Origin: Sciurus carolinensis
Taxonomy: Eukaryota > Chordata > Mammalia > Rodentia > Sciuridae
DNA length: 64,000 nucleotides
Direction of reading: 5' to 3'
Assembly (NCBI RefSeq): GCF_902686445.1
Contig: NC_062223.1
Coordinates: forward strand, 43,742,998 to 43,806,997
Part shown: positions 29,965-43,800 of the stretch, in pieces
Layout of the letters: every line of letters starts with the position of its first letter
Position numbering within the stretch: position 1 is the first letter of the stretch
Program-made: the position numbers and the translations under genes
Notes under the pieces: model-generated
What the model was told of the DNA's origin: nothing
Databases searched by the model: none
Seen by the model: the letters and a program-made list of their open reading frames with translations, nothing else

Positions 29965-31406
29965 TTAAAATAAACATTGAAGATCCCCCATTACCCACCA
30001 CCCTACAAAACTTGTGAATGTGGAATGTTCAACAGCCTATCCATTTTAGGTTACAAAACCAGCAAAAACTCCAGTTGTCTCATGATGAATGTTTTGAGAA
30101 TAATTTTGATTTTAAGGAGCTGAGTACCTGCTGGAAAAATTTTTTAAAGGCTAAAAAATAAAATTTTAATTTCTGCACAGAGAATACCATTAACTTAGTA
30201 GCCTTTGCTTAATAGGTGGGATTAATTCTCCATGAAGTCAACGTGGAATGGGACAACAAGCAGCATTAGGTTCATAGGCACAAAGAACTAGTGCTCATAC
30301 TGCTAGCACAAATTCCAATGTAGTACATATGGCTAATTCACTACTAAACTGTCCATCTCCATCAAATTTGAGGCTATCCCTATGCATCTAAGGAAGGAAT
30401 CACTGCTTTGGACATAAATGCCTCCATGAAAGAAGGAGAATTCAATTAGAATTAAATTAGACAAAAGATAAGTGCAAGTACTACAGAAACAGCTGCTGGA
30501 GATAACCATAAAATGCACTAACAATGCATAGGGTGACCCATGTAAGCTGCTAGCTGTTGAACACCAGTGTTTCAAGATACAACTTTTATAAACATGTTTT
30601 TATTTGTTTTGCTTATACCATCAGAACTGAAGCTACTGACTGTCATTTCCCTAAACCAGGGAAATCAATCTAAAACACATACTGGTGCTTTTCAAAAGAT
30701 AGCAATTTTAAAAGGGTGGTAGCAGCAGGCATTTGATATCTTTTTTCTTTTAAAAACTTTCAAGCTGCAGGAAAAACATGTGACCAAGAGTGTTATGATT
30801 ATCCATTAGATTTTCATCGGTACCTGTACCAATTTAGGTGACAATACAAGATTATCAGGGATTAGTGATGACAATGTACATGTCATAAGGAATGATATAC
30901 TACCAATCCTTATAAAAGCCATTGTCTCAAAGAAATTGTTAAGTGTTCAAAAGGTATCTAAATACTTCACATTAAGTACAGAGGCAGCCCGTTCAGATTA
31001 TATCCCGTATTTGTTGCATATTTTTCAAAAAGTGCCAATCAAAGCCTGATTTGCAGTTTGGCTTTGTCTTACAGTATCAGCTGTTAAAAAGCAGTTTACA
31101 TGTGTTTTTAATCACAGTTGTTTGGCCAGATGAAGAGTGCTATGTCAAAGCTGGTAGCCACCCTTACATGTGTGACTAAGGACCCATGCATAATTTGGTA
31201 TGCATCTAAACATTCTGTGCTCCAATTTAACTGGAAAAAGTTGTGAAATGCAGTTGTTCTCTCAAACCACACTCCACTCCTTCCATCTTCCTTTCAAGGA
31301 AAATATTTTAGTTTTGTCAATTACCATTGAATTAAATAACTCTAGGGCTGATTGGTAGCTTTTATCAAATGTCAAAAAGTCAAAAACTTTTTTCTTCAAG
31401 CCACTT

Positions 31407-31458
31407 CAAATAACTATGGAGATATTATCACCCAAATAACTATGGAGATATTATCACC
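31407..31458. repeat. Perfect 26-bp tandem duplication in CAPRIN1 3' UTR
   Basis: Two head-to-tail identical 26-bp units, 31407-31432 and 31433-31458. The identity implies a recent duplication. Confidence 0.9.
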
Positions 31459-31746
31459 CCGTAAAGTATATTATGTTTACTCCTAAGCAAGGGTGAGGAA
31501 TCTGAGTATCATGTGCAAGGCTCAAGATGACGCTTAGGACAGAACATGCAGAGTAAAAATAGTTTCCTTCCATATCCAGATAATATAAAGCTGACAATTG
31601 TAGTCCTGTCTTTATGGGATGAAAACAGTCCCTTTACAATAAGTTTCCTGAAAGGGAGAACAAATAGATAATAACTCTTCTGGTAACATATTATGGTACA
31701 CTGGCCAGTGTGTTTTTGGCGATTAAACATAATCCTGTGAATCAGA

Positions 31747-31811
31747 TTAATTCACTTGCTGAGTGTTCATTTGCGGCATCCCTCTGTTGGGTCTTGGGGG
31801 CCCTCCACGAC
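31747..31811 (-). CDS. CAPRIN1: CAPRIN1 terminal coding exon Q
   Basis: It encodes RGGPPRPNRGMPQMNTQQVN and TAA (31747-31749), after acceptor TCTAG. It carries the last RGG of the protein. Confidence 0.97.
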
Positions 31812-34800
31812 CTAGAAGACAAAAATGGCATTTGATTTTTCTTTCAAATATTATTTGTTTTGCCTTCAAGCAGATTTTCATCTGAAGTCAAGAAGCATGT
31901 GGGCAGCTTGTCATCACATTATTAGGTTTAAGAGGTCAATTCTTCTGCGTTCAAGTTTCACCTGTCCTGGAAGTTGTCATGCGCAAATTTGCTCATGTTC
32001 TCTAGCTAAAAGAAGAGTAGAGCTAATGGAGTATTCCACCAGTACTCATTCATTCATTCATTCAACAAGTATTTATTGAGTGCCTACTATATGCCAGGCA
32101 CTGTCATCAGGCGTTGGGAATAGATACAGCAGTGAAGACAGACAAGGTACCTGCTCTCACGGAGCTCACATTCTAGTGTACACTCTAGCTTACATTTCAG
32201 TAGTAACATCATACTATCAAAATTAATAAAAGCACCAGAATGAAAACAGACCTTATTACCTAAACTGTTAAAAAGAAACTACATAACATTCAAAATTGTA
32301 TAATGACTTGTAACAGATAAAATAACTTTTTACATGCTGTTAAAACATTTTTGGCTATCAATTAACTCAACTTTCATAGAATATGCTACAAGGTGGGAAA
32401 GAAGAACATAACCCACATTCACATGCAAATAACCTTTGATACTTCTAATCAAGTCAGTAATTCCCAAGTGATCCAGTAACTTTTTTTTAAAAAATGCACC
32501 TTTTTGCTGGCCAATCACTACTAGCATTCAAATCAAAGTACTTTGTAATTCCTCTTTAATATACATTTTATACATGTTATGGCCAATAGCTAGAGGAAAC
32601 TTACTTGATGTTTAACCTTCCTCAAACCAGAGAACCATTTAGAACTTCAGATTATATGAAATGCTAGCTCTAACTGTGAAATAGGTGACTTCCTGCCCAA
32701 ATAGGAAGTAGTTTTCCAATAGTAAAAGACAAATAAAACCAAATAACTCATAAAACCTATAATTTTGAAGTGCAGTTCAGTAAGTTAGTAAGGATTTGGG
32801 GGTTCCATTTTAAAGATGGAAATAACTTGATATTTTGGATCACTGATAGTCGTCTAAAAGGTATTCAAATTTTAATTAGTTCTATCACTTCTAAATGGTT
32901 CTCTAAATGTAACTATGGCTTATCTGGCCATTAAAGGGGTTCTGGTCCTAAAATATAATATGCATGTTTCAAAAATGAAAGAGGAATAATAAATTTATAT
33001 AAATGTTCAATCTCATTCCAAAAATGTCTTACAAAAATGTCTCAATAAGTACTTCCTAAAAACATTTAGCAGGTTTTAGGACCTGAAAAATAATTTCCAG
33101 TTGGAAAAACACTTTTTCTGAGGAAGAGAAAATGTTCTCATTTTCAAGACAGCTTTATATAATAGTAACAGGGATAGTCATTCAAAAATTAAAATTTGGA
33201 TTCAAGATTATATTTTTTAGAAACAGAGCATTTCATTTAATCCCTAGCAACAAGTCTGGAATAGATAAATGTATTCCTAACATGTAACCTACATGCAGAC
33301 TATGAACAGCTCTTCCAAGGCCAGAACAGAAGCTCCACTTAGGAGCTAGGATCACCACCACAAAATATTACCTCGTGGGGCTCCCCGTGGTCCACTCTGC
33401 CCAGAGCCTCGCTTGAAATTCTGCTGATATCCATCCTAAAAGACAAGCTCATTAGTACTGAAAAGAAAAGGTAGTTTTTTAAAAATGCTTACCCATCTAT
33501 CTCTATTCTTACAATCTAACACTTGCATAACACAGAATTCTTATTATTTGAAGACATTTCAATATCAGAGTTAAGTTATACTGTAATTACTGTACTTGTT
33601 ATTCTCAAAAATATTCAATGAGGTATGTACCTCTGCTCCTGAAATTCACTGTCAGACTATATTAAACAATCTATACTGATTGCTAAGAAAAGTCAAAGTG
33701 ATCATTCTCTATAACAAAATATCTTAGACATTGTAAAATTAATCCCCAATTAGTTATTGAGATCCAGCCTATATTTACCTACCCGCTGATAGCCAGAGTA
33801 GTCCCGGGGAGCACTGAACTGAGACTGTGTATAACCACTGTTTGGAGTGTTAGAGAATGAAGGGCGGTAACCATCATATCCTCCTAAAATTTAGGACAAA
33901 AAATAATAATAATTTCTTCACAGTAATTTTTACTTTCTTATTAATGACAAAGGGGAAAACTGGAAAACCGTAAGTCATGCTAGTTCTAATCCCTTATGCT
34001 GATCCAATGTGTTAAAGAATCTGTAAGTACAAACTGCTTGAGAACTTCCAATTTTCACCCACTGTGTACAGACACACACATTTAAAAATAGCAAATCCCC
34101 ATAAGTTCTAGTAATACATAAGAAGACAATTCTCTCTCAAAAGACAGTGATTTGACAAAACAAAGTTTTTCTCAATTCTGTCATTCAAATAATTGAATAC
34201 ATAAACACTTCATGTTTAAAAATATACCCAAAAGGCTAATGTGGATATATACCTTTTCCCCAAAATCATATTTATATATATTTTACAAATCAGAGAACTT
34301 TAAACAATAAAAAGTGTTTCAAACCTGCTTCCCCCCCCCTTTTCTTTTTACCTCTGAATCCATTGGCAGGGCCCCGGTATCCATTCATCAAGCCTCTAGC
34401 ACCACGGGAACCTCCACGGGACACACCACGACTATTGTAATAAGGCTGACTACTCCGTGGAAATCCAGTGTTCTGCTGAGGAGGTTGCTGGTGGTTACCA
34501 GTCACTTGATGGGGCTGGTCCTGGGAACCATGGTAAGTGCCAACCACTATAGTAAGAAAAATAGTTTAAATATTATACAATAAACACAGACACAGAGCTC
34601 ATTACCATTTGTTCTCCCACATGCTTTCTGTAAGCACTATCTTCTAGCCTCTCAAAGTTTGTTTTCTAAATAAATTTACATACTAATAATAGGAAAAACA
34701 ATACATTAATGAAATTCCTGTTTTTCTCCTACCCATAGATTAAGTTGAGGGGGGTAAAATTCTCCAACATGATTCCAAATCTTTTATAGCAAGATATACA

Positions 34801-37800
34801 ATTCTATCCTTTCAAACAAATGATTTGAAAAGGCAACATATTGTTAACACCTTCTGAAAGGCATCTACGTTTTAGAAAAGAAACCCACAATAAGATTTAT
34901 ATGCTGAAACAGGATAATTACCACTGTGTGCCATTTAAATACTTCTTTTCATTAAAGTTCCTTATTAGTATAAGTTTTCTTGTTTTCAAATTATCCTTGG
35001 AACTGAAGGAAACATGCAAATCCATGCTCTTTCATAACTAAGCAGCAATATGGCAGAATATGCCACCCATAACACAGCTAAATCAGCAGATGCCCCCAAC
35101 TCATAGCTCCTAATGCGTGATCCCATTTCAGTATCTCTGAAATAACAAGCACAGCCAATTGAGAAAACAGTTAAATGGTGCACTAGCAACTCAACCCACT
35201 TGAAGGTAAGCTTCTAGAAGGCTCATATTACTTTGCACACACCCACTCCCTTCCACACTGAGAATTCTAGTGTGGAAAACTAAATACTGAGGCACATTTC
35301 AGGTATAACAACCTTCACAGGGAATAAAAAACAACTCTAGAAGAACTGCATCTAGGAGTTAAGGAATGTTAACAAGACAAAGGAAAGTCCACAACCCAGG
35401 AACAATGGTCAACAGCCTGCCAAGATTTCTCACTTTGCAGCAAAGAGTAAAGATTCTGTAACTCTTGAAAATCTTTAGCTGAGCTATTTTACACTCAAGA
35501 AACTCAAGATACTCTTTTAGTTTTTAGGATGCTATTTTGCAATGAGAAGGTTAGAGAATAACCTAGAAGAGATAGGCTCTTTCTGAATTCCTTATTGTCC
35601 CAACTACACTACTCAAGATGTAATATTAAGGGGCTGGGGAGATAGCTCAGTCAGTAGAGTGCTTGCCTTGCAAGCACGGGGCCCTGGGTTTGATCCCCAG
35701 CAACATAAAATAAAACATAAACGAACAAAAGATATAATATTTTTACATAGATTGTCTTTTAATACATTCCCCAAATTTAAAATTACAAGCAAACACCAAA
35801 TACCTATAAAATTTTCTATCTAAAAGTGTGCATTCATATGCACATAGTCAAAAAAAAATAATACTCAAATCACTTTATCAACAAGAATTTTATTCATTTT
35901 GGTCAAATCTCACTCCAAGAAACTCACAGCAGAACAATTCAAGTGTGACCTTCATTTTTAAAAAGCAGAGATCTTATGTAAGTATTTGTAAAATATAAGC
36001 TTAATAGTCTATAAAGAAAAGCCAAGCCATGTGCAGTGATGCACACCTGCACCTCAGCTACTCGGGAGGCTGAGGCAGGAGGATCACAAATTCGAAGTCA
36101 GCCTTGCCATCTTACCAAGACTGTTGTCTCAAAATAAAATTTAAAAAAAAAAAAAAAGAAAGAAAGAAAAGAAAAACAGAAAAGGAAAACCCAAAGATCT
36201 TTATCAGATTCTCTTTTTCATGTTGTTCCTTATTACAATTGTCTATGTGGAAGCTTTTTTCTCATGAGAGATAATAAAATAGGATAAATGTGTCACGAAA
36301 AGACTGAGCTGTTTGGAAACAGTAACAAAAAGAGGTCTCTGTGAGTTGATATTTGAGCACAGACCTGAAAGAAGTCAAGAAGCAAGCAGGGCAGGAACAT
36401 AAGTTTATACAAGATGGTAACTATAGTTAATAACACTGTATGGTATTCTTGCATCACTGAAAGTAGATTTTGTGTGCTCACCATAAAAGCTGTAGGAAGT
36501 ATATGATACGAGTAATTAGCTCAATTTAGCCGCTTCAAAATGTGTATATATTTCAAAACTTCCAAGTTGTACATGACACATATATACATACTTATATACA
36601 TTTTGGGTCACTTGAACAATTTTTTTTTTAACAGAAGCAAGTCAACCATACACATATCAGTGGAAGATAATTTCAGATTAAAAAGAAAGAAAATGTAAGG
36701 GTGCGAGAACTTGCTATGATAGTTACTGGTGTGGATACAGAGGGAAAAAATGCTATGTAAGATACAGACTAGAATAAAGATAGGGCCCAGATCAGATACA
36801 ATCTTTTAAATGAAGGTGTTTGAGTATCTTTTATAAATGTAATAAGAAGCTACTGAAAGATTTTGAATAGGAGACATCTGATTTACATTTTTTAAATGAT
36901 CACTCTGGCTACTGTGTGGAAAATACAGCAGGCTGAAAGAGCAGTCAAGGGAGTGAAGTTAGGTGACAACTGTATTAGTCCAGATAGGCCATGATTATTA
37001 GTGGTGGTATGAAAATGTTTAACATAACAAGGTAGGGACTGGGTGTGTAGTTCAATGGTAAAGCATGTGTTTAGCATGGGTTCAATCCTAGCACCAAAAA
37101 CATAAAAAAAATTTTAAACAATGCTTATAATCCCAGCTACTCAGGAGACTGAAGCAGGATTCCAAGTTTGAGGTTAGCCTCTGCAACTTAGCAAAACACT
37201 GTCTCAAAATATGTAACAAAATAAAGGGTTGGGAACCTATTCAGTGGTAGTCTCCCTGGGTTAAATCCCCAGTACCACAATCCATCAATAAATCAAGGTA
37301 TATGGGACGATTTTCATTTTTAATGTAAATGTTATAAAATCTTATTTTGAAATGGTAACAGTTTCTCTCTCACAACTAGAAAATACAAGTAGAATGCAAG
37401 GGGGCAAGACAGTTTCAAATCCAATGATAAAGGGCAAAATTAATCAAGTCAAATGATACATAGTAATTAATTTCATCACATCATCTAAAAAGATGGCTAA
37501 AAAGTAAGTATATTAGGGTAATACTGAAAAGCTTAAAATAAACCTGTAGCACACATAACTTATGGGTACACAGCCATAAAGTAGATAAAGGAGCCTTAGA
37601 GCAAGAACCCTAGGTTCATCATTCAGAAGCTGAGTATAAACATAACTGACAAATTTCTACCAGATTATAGATGATTCGCCTCCACACTAATTTCAAGTAT
37701 TAACATTATTGGATTTGATAAGCCTTTACTACTGAAAAAATCTACAACATTGAATAACTAGAAAATTTCAGGGTTTTTTTTTTTTTTAAACCAGTCTGAT

Positions 37801-40800
37801 AAAATTAAGGTATTAATTAACTCCTATGATTTTAGGAGGATTTGTTAGTTTGTTGAAGGATTCCACTTAAATTCCTACGAGTTAACCAAAACCCTAAAGA
37901 GGATAGTCATACCTTACAAATGTAAGAAATCCGAAACATATCTAGGAATTGGCCATATAATGAACTTACTTGCCAAAAAGGATTTTGTTTCAACCTTGTC
38001 CACCAAATAAAGTCACTGTGAGATCTATTCACAAATTTTATAAGAAGAATCAAACCAATTCCCTATTCTAAAATTTATATAACTGATTTACTGCCATGTA
38101 TCATGGTAGCAGGTAGTAGTAATTAAAAAGTAAAAATAATTAAATATAAAAGTTTATCATAATTCAAACCAGATTAATGCCAGTAAAACTATGCACACAA
38201 GTGTATATATATAAAAGTTCAGTTATCAAAGGAAAAAAGGCATAAGGCCTCCAAAATTGCATATAATTCACACCAAGTATGGACTCAATCAAGATTAGCT
38301 ATGAAAAAAATTCATATGATCTACTACCAAAACAAAACTCTTGGGTACCAGTACTCTGAAGTTTGAACTGTCCTAATACTATTAATAACTGTGCTGGAAA
38401 GCAAGCAGCCAATAAAGGGACACTGGTTTGACTACCTGTTTGAAGTTGTTCTTGCTGAAGCTCTGTTTGTTCCACTTGATGAGGCTGACTGGAAAAACTC
38501 TGGTTGTAACTGGCCTGGTACTGATTTTGCTGTTTTAAAGTTTCTGGTTCATTTACAGGAGGAACTGGGGCATTCATATTGAACACCTGAAAATGGATAA
38601 ATGATTAGTTTCTCCCTTCATTCCTTTCTTTGAATGTGGCAGATCTTGATGACGCTGGTTTCCCCTCAAATGTAAGTAAGGAAAATCACAGAAGTTTCAA
38701 AAACACAAATACCACCCAAAAAAATAACCCTCAGTGAGCCTCAATGTGGGAAAAGATAAATGTATATGCACATGTATGCACTGTGTTTACACTTAAGTGT
38801 TTGTACTTAACATGCAAACAGCAGCCTTAAGCTTTTTAGATATGTAAGATCTTTTTTAGTTCCTGATGCAATACCACTTGCAGAAAATTATAAATTAGTT
38901 ATAACTGAGTTGAATATTTAATTCACTTTTTCAAAACTACTTTATTCACATTTTAATCAAGTTAATATTTGAAGTATTTAAACATACCTCTTTAAACTCT
39001 TTAAGCATTCCTCTGAGACCTGATTTAGCTGTATCCCACAGGTTATAGTACTTCATTATCATTATTTTATAGGATCTCTCCCAATTTCAAGATGCTTATT
39101 GAATCATGGTAAAGTATAACATCTACATTGTACTGTGAAATACCTCACTAAAACAAAAAGACTAAGCAACTAGGGCAAAATATCAACTATTAAATATAAG
39201 ATATGATTGTATAGATGTTTTTGTACATTTGAACTTAGTTAATCAGATCCAAAAGGGAAAACTGCCAACAAGAAGATGCAAGTACATAAAGTTCAGATTT
39301 ACCTTTGAGAATTCTAACAGAGTTTATGTTCAATTAAATATAACCCTACAATTACAGCAGATGCGGGTTCAAGCTCTGTTAAGTGAATATTCTTTGCTGA
39401 CAATGTAACACGATTCTTTAGTACATACTTAAGTACTTAATATTGGTTGGATTAATTTGCTCACCGTCTGCATGGACTGGAATGGAGCTGCATTTACATT
39501 GATTCCACTGCTATGTAAAGGTTTACTTGTCCCAGCCTGAAACACCTGAGGCTGAGAAGCAGCAGGAAGGGATGATGATGCTGTAGTCTGGTCTGTGTTT
39601 AAAGAGATTGTTGCCTAAACACAGAGGGAATAAACAATTAGTGGTTTTAAAACTTTTTGTGTCAAGAAGCTCAACTACTTCATGAAAGCAAAATGGGTTC
39701 AAAAAGAAGGGTCACAGTATGAATGGTAAAGTACCTTTGCCCAATTCATGAATAAATGCTTCAATAAGTTATATAGTCTTATAGTAGAACTTGCCTGAAT
39801 CTGATCAATTGGTTCCTTTTGTGGCCGTTGCTCTGTAGCATGAGAAGGCTGGTACAAGGGTTGAGACGCTGTGTAACCCTCACTTGTGGATGAAACCAAA
39901 GGAACCTAGACAGAAATTGAGAAACCAAGGTTTCTTTCTTCTTACAAAACTGACTTGTCAAAAAAATAACCCTCCTATGATGAGCATGTTAGCCCACACT
40001 TGTCATCTCAGCAACTAGAAGGTTAAGGCAGGAAGATTCCAAGTTGTCAAGGCCAGCCTGGGCAACTTAGTGAGATCCTGTCTCAAAATCAACAATAAAA
40101 AGGACTAGGAATGTAGCTCAGTGGTAAAACACCCACGGTTCAATCCCCAGTATCAAAAAATATATACATATTACTCTGCCATAAAGAATGATAAAATTAT
40201 GGCATTTGCAGGCAAATGGATGAAATTGGAGAATATCATGCTAAGTGAGATAAGCCAATCTCAAAAAACTAAAGGATGAATTATCTCGCTGATAAGCGAA
40301 TGATGACATATAATGGGGGGAGGGAGGGGTTAGCATTAAGGTTAGGGTTAGGTTTAGGGTTGGGGTTAAGGAGGGTGGCAAGAATGGAGGAAGAAAGGAC
40401 TGTATAGAGGGAAAAGAGGGGTGGGAGGGTTGGGGGGGAAGGAAAAAAAATAACAGAATGAATCAAACAACATTACCCTACGTAAATTTATGATTACACA
40501 AATGGTATGCCTTGACTCCATGTACAGAGAAACAACATGTATCCCATTTGTTTACAATAAAAAAAAAACATATATATATATATACACACACACACACATA
40601 AATGTTAAAAATAAATACACCAACGCTGATATAGACAGGGCTAAAAACTGATACGCTTCTGAAAAGAAAAATTAATGTCACATCTCTGCATTTATAGACT
40701 ACAAAACATAACAATCGCAAAAAATACATACATTTTTAAATCTCAAAATAAAATAAGCAGTTCAATATGTTCCCCCAGTTTCTAAGATTGCAAAAACTAT

Positions 40801-43800
40801 TCTAAATTTTAGATTATCATGTCTAAACCATGTATTCTAAAAATCTACTTGGTTTAGAAAGCACACTTTATTTTAGTAAACTATTAAACACAAAAATTAC
40901 AACTAAAAAAATAATCAAAAGAGAAATAAATGTAAACTCGAAAATAAAGACTGGTAACTACTCATGCCAACAGAATTTCTAAGACAAGACTTGGCTCTGA
41001 TTAAATGCATGCCTGATTTTCATAAGCTAAGAAAGAGACCTAAAAAATAAACTTCGAAAAATATTGATCACTCTTACCTGTGTAGCTTCTGGTTGTACAG
41101 GAACTTGATTAGGCTGAGCAAGTCTAGATTCAGAATGAACTGAAAATAAAATTACTCTTACACAAAATCAAAATTTTTAAGAGATGTCTAAATACCGTTA
41201 ATGTGGCTCCTAGTGGCAAATTTCTATGGTCAAATAATGAACAATATTTTGGTGATCAAGACAACTGGGAAGTACAGGTGATATTTTTGCTTTTAATAGA
41301 ACACTTTGGTTTACTGATAGCTGGGGCTTCAGTGGTGGAGTGCTTGCCTAGCATGCATGAGACCCTGAGTACAATCCACATTACTGCACCCCAAAAAAGT
41401 TTCCACAGGAAAAAAATGAAATGCTTTAAAAAAGATACCTAATTGACCCTTATTAATAATCACCACCACTCTCCCATGCTGTTCCCCAAACCACAGTTAA
41501 ATAGATCATCAAAAAATCAATTATACCAGGGGATAGGTTTGTGGTTCAGTGGTAGAGCGCTTGCCTAGCACGTGTGAGGCACTGGGTTCAATTCTCAGCA
41601 CCGCATATAAATAAATGAATAAAATAATGGTCTACCAACATCTAAAAAAATTTTTTTAAATAGCATTAATACTTTGAAATTAACAGCAATATAAAAGAGA
41701 GATATGGACCAAAAAATAAAATAAAATAAAGAACCACTGATTAGTCACTTAGAAACCACCAGCTTCCACTAGAGGGTCTAACAGACTCAGCATTACTTAA
41801 ATATCTAAACAGCCTTATAAGCTGTTTCCATGCTACAGGTGCTAGACTTTGACACAACTTACAGGCTAGGAAAACTACACACCTTATTTCTCTGGTAGAG
41901 CTCAGAAAATGAACACTAAAAACTGTGGCTATCTTCTAGTATGCCTAAAGTTTGTTTTGTAACTCTTGGTAGAGATATATGCTTCCTTTCCTATAGAGAT
42001 ATCCTCTAACTACCTTACCAAAATTAACTGTGTCACTGAACATGCTTGTACTCAGCAATTTTCTATGACATTTGGGATTATGAAACACTTAGTTTGTATA
42101 TACACCACTCTGCCACTAACATTGGTATAGGATGGGGGGATGGGGGACAAGAAGACTCAAAATCACTAACAGTTCTAGAGAGAAGATCCACTTAACCCAA
42201 TACAAGGCCCTGACGCTATTCATTGCTACTTCAAATAATGTTAAGAGCTGATTTAGGGAAAAGCTCAAAAATTCTCTTAAAAAGATTCCAGAGAAAAATC
42301 AACCCTACTATTTTTATTCCCAAGATTAAGTTTGAAACAAAGTCAAGAAAAATTGCACTTATGCAAGTTACAAAAACAGGCGAAACTGACCTGCAGGGTC
42401 AGGAAGAAACTGGGTGGTTACCATGGAGTTAGAGAAGAGATAACTAATAACTGAAAGAGGACACAAGTTTCTGGGGTACCAGTAATGTTCCATTTCTTAA
42501 TCTGGATGCTGGTATGTTTAGTTTGTGAAAGTTCACCAAATGTGCATGCATTTTTCTGTATGTCTCTACATCATGAAAAAGTTTTAAAAATTATGGAATT
42601 ATAATTCCTGTAGCAAAAACAATTACCATTTCTCTTCAAATTAAAAGACAAGAATCAATAGTTAAGCAAGCATTAAAAGGAAAAATCTCTGTAAAACCTG
42701 TAAGCACTAGTGGGTTCTATATTTACTTTATCTCTCACATAAAACTGTACAATTACTAACCAGGAGGGCAAACCAGTTGGGGCATGTCCATGTTTTGTGT
42801 TGGATTCATAGGTTGTGCAGATACAATGGCAGGATCAAGTGTCTGGTTTTCAAAATCCAGCATAGAATCCTGTAAGTTAGGACATAATGAAAGTAAGTCA
42901 AATAGTGCAAACACTTAAACTTTCTATTATAGTGTTTTACTAAAACATACTTACCTGTATAAAATTATAAGGCCCCTGCATTTGTGCCATAAGATCTTGT
43001 ACTCGCTGTCTCCTTACAAGAGGATCTGCCTGAGCCACAGGAGTCAAAGAGTGAGGCTCTGGTACTGAAGGAGATGCAGCCTGAGGTTGCTGCTGGAGTG
43101 AATTTACCACCTGAAGTAGAGAGAAAGTGGAAGAATAAAACTCCACTCTTTACTATCATTAATTGGTCCCCAAGTTACATATGCTATCTATAATGCTAAG
43201 AGAACAACAGGCTTTGAAGTAGTTACTCAAATGGACCACAGTATACCAAACTTAACATTCTGATCAATGGCATCACTTCTACAATATTCTCAATCCCACA
43301 GGATCACTATGTAGCATCTCAAATTTACTTTATAAACTGCTTTCAAAGAGAGATTACTGTGCTTTCTTCCAAAATTAAATGTATTTTGCTTAAACTATTA
43401 CATCCTCTATAACAACTGGATCAATAAGATCTATACCAAATATATATATATCAGTACCTGGTATCTAGTCAGCACTCAAGAAGTACTGGCTACTATTAGC
43501 ATCAAAATTTGGAATTCTTCTATTTTCTCTGCCAATATAACATGACAGGACAGGATTAAGCTCTCACCACCCGACCTAAACTGCTATGAAAGCCGTTCAT
43601 TCTACCGGTCTTTTCCCCAACTCTAATAACTTCCTTCTCTTCCTCATTGCTCTTAACAAATCTCTGGTCTGCTTAGAAATCCTCACTACTTTATCACATC
43701 AAATTCATATTCTCTGGATCTTTAGACCATGAAAATTACTATCTGTTGAGTCTGGGGAAATCATCTTATTTCCATTATAAACAACACTAAGATAAAAAAA

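Larger units (their letters stand above)
29945..31746 (-). other. CAPRIN1: CAPRIN1 3' UTR (end approximate)
   Basis: About 1.8 kb of AT-rich sequence follows the stop, with no intron or SINE that I can identify. The left limit is set by overlapping poly(A) signals at 29955-29964. It contains a perfect 26-bp tandem duplication (31407-31458). A longer UTR using a signal further left, such as near 28597, is possible. Confidence 0.65.

Noticed and set aside
31407..31458. Possible CRISPR-like or satellite array
   Set aside because: There are only two adjacent units with no spacers, in a vertebrate gene. It is a simple duplication.
31509..31730. 73-codon minus-strand frame just after the CAPRIN1 stop
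   Set aside because: It lies within the 3' UTR and is not in frame with the gene through any splice site. Taken as chance.
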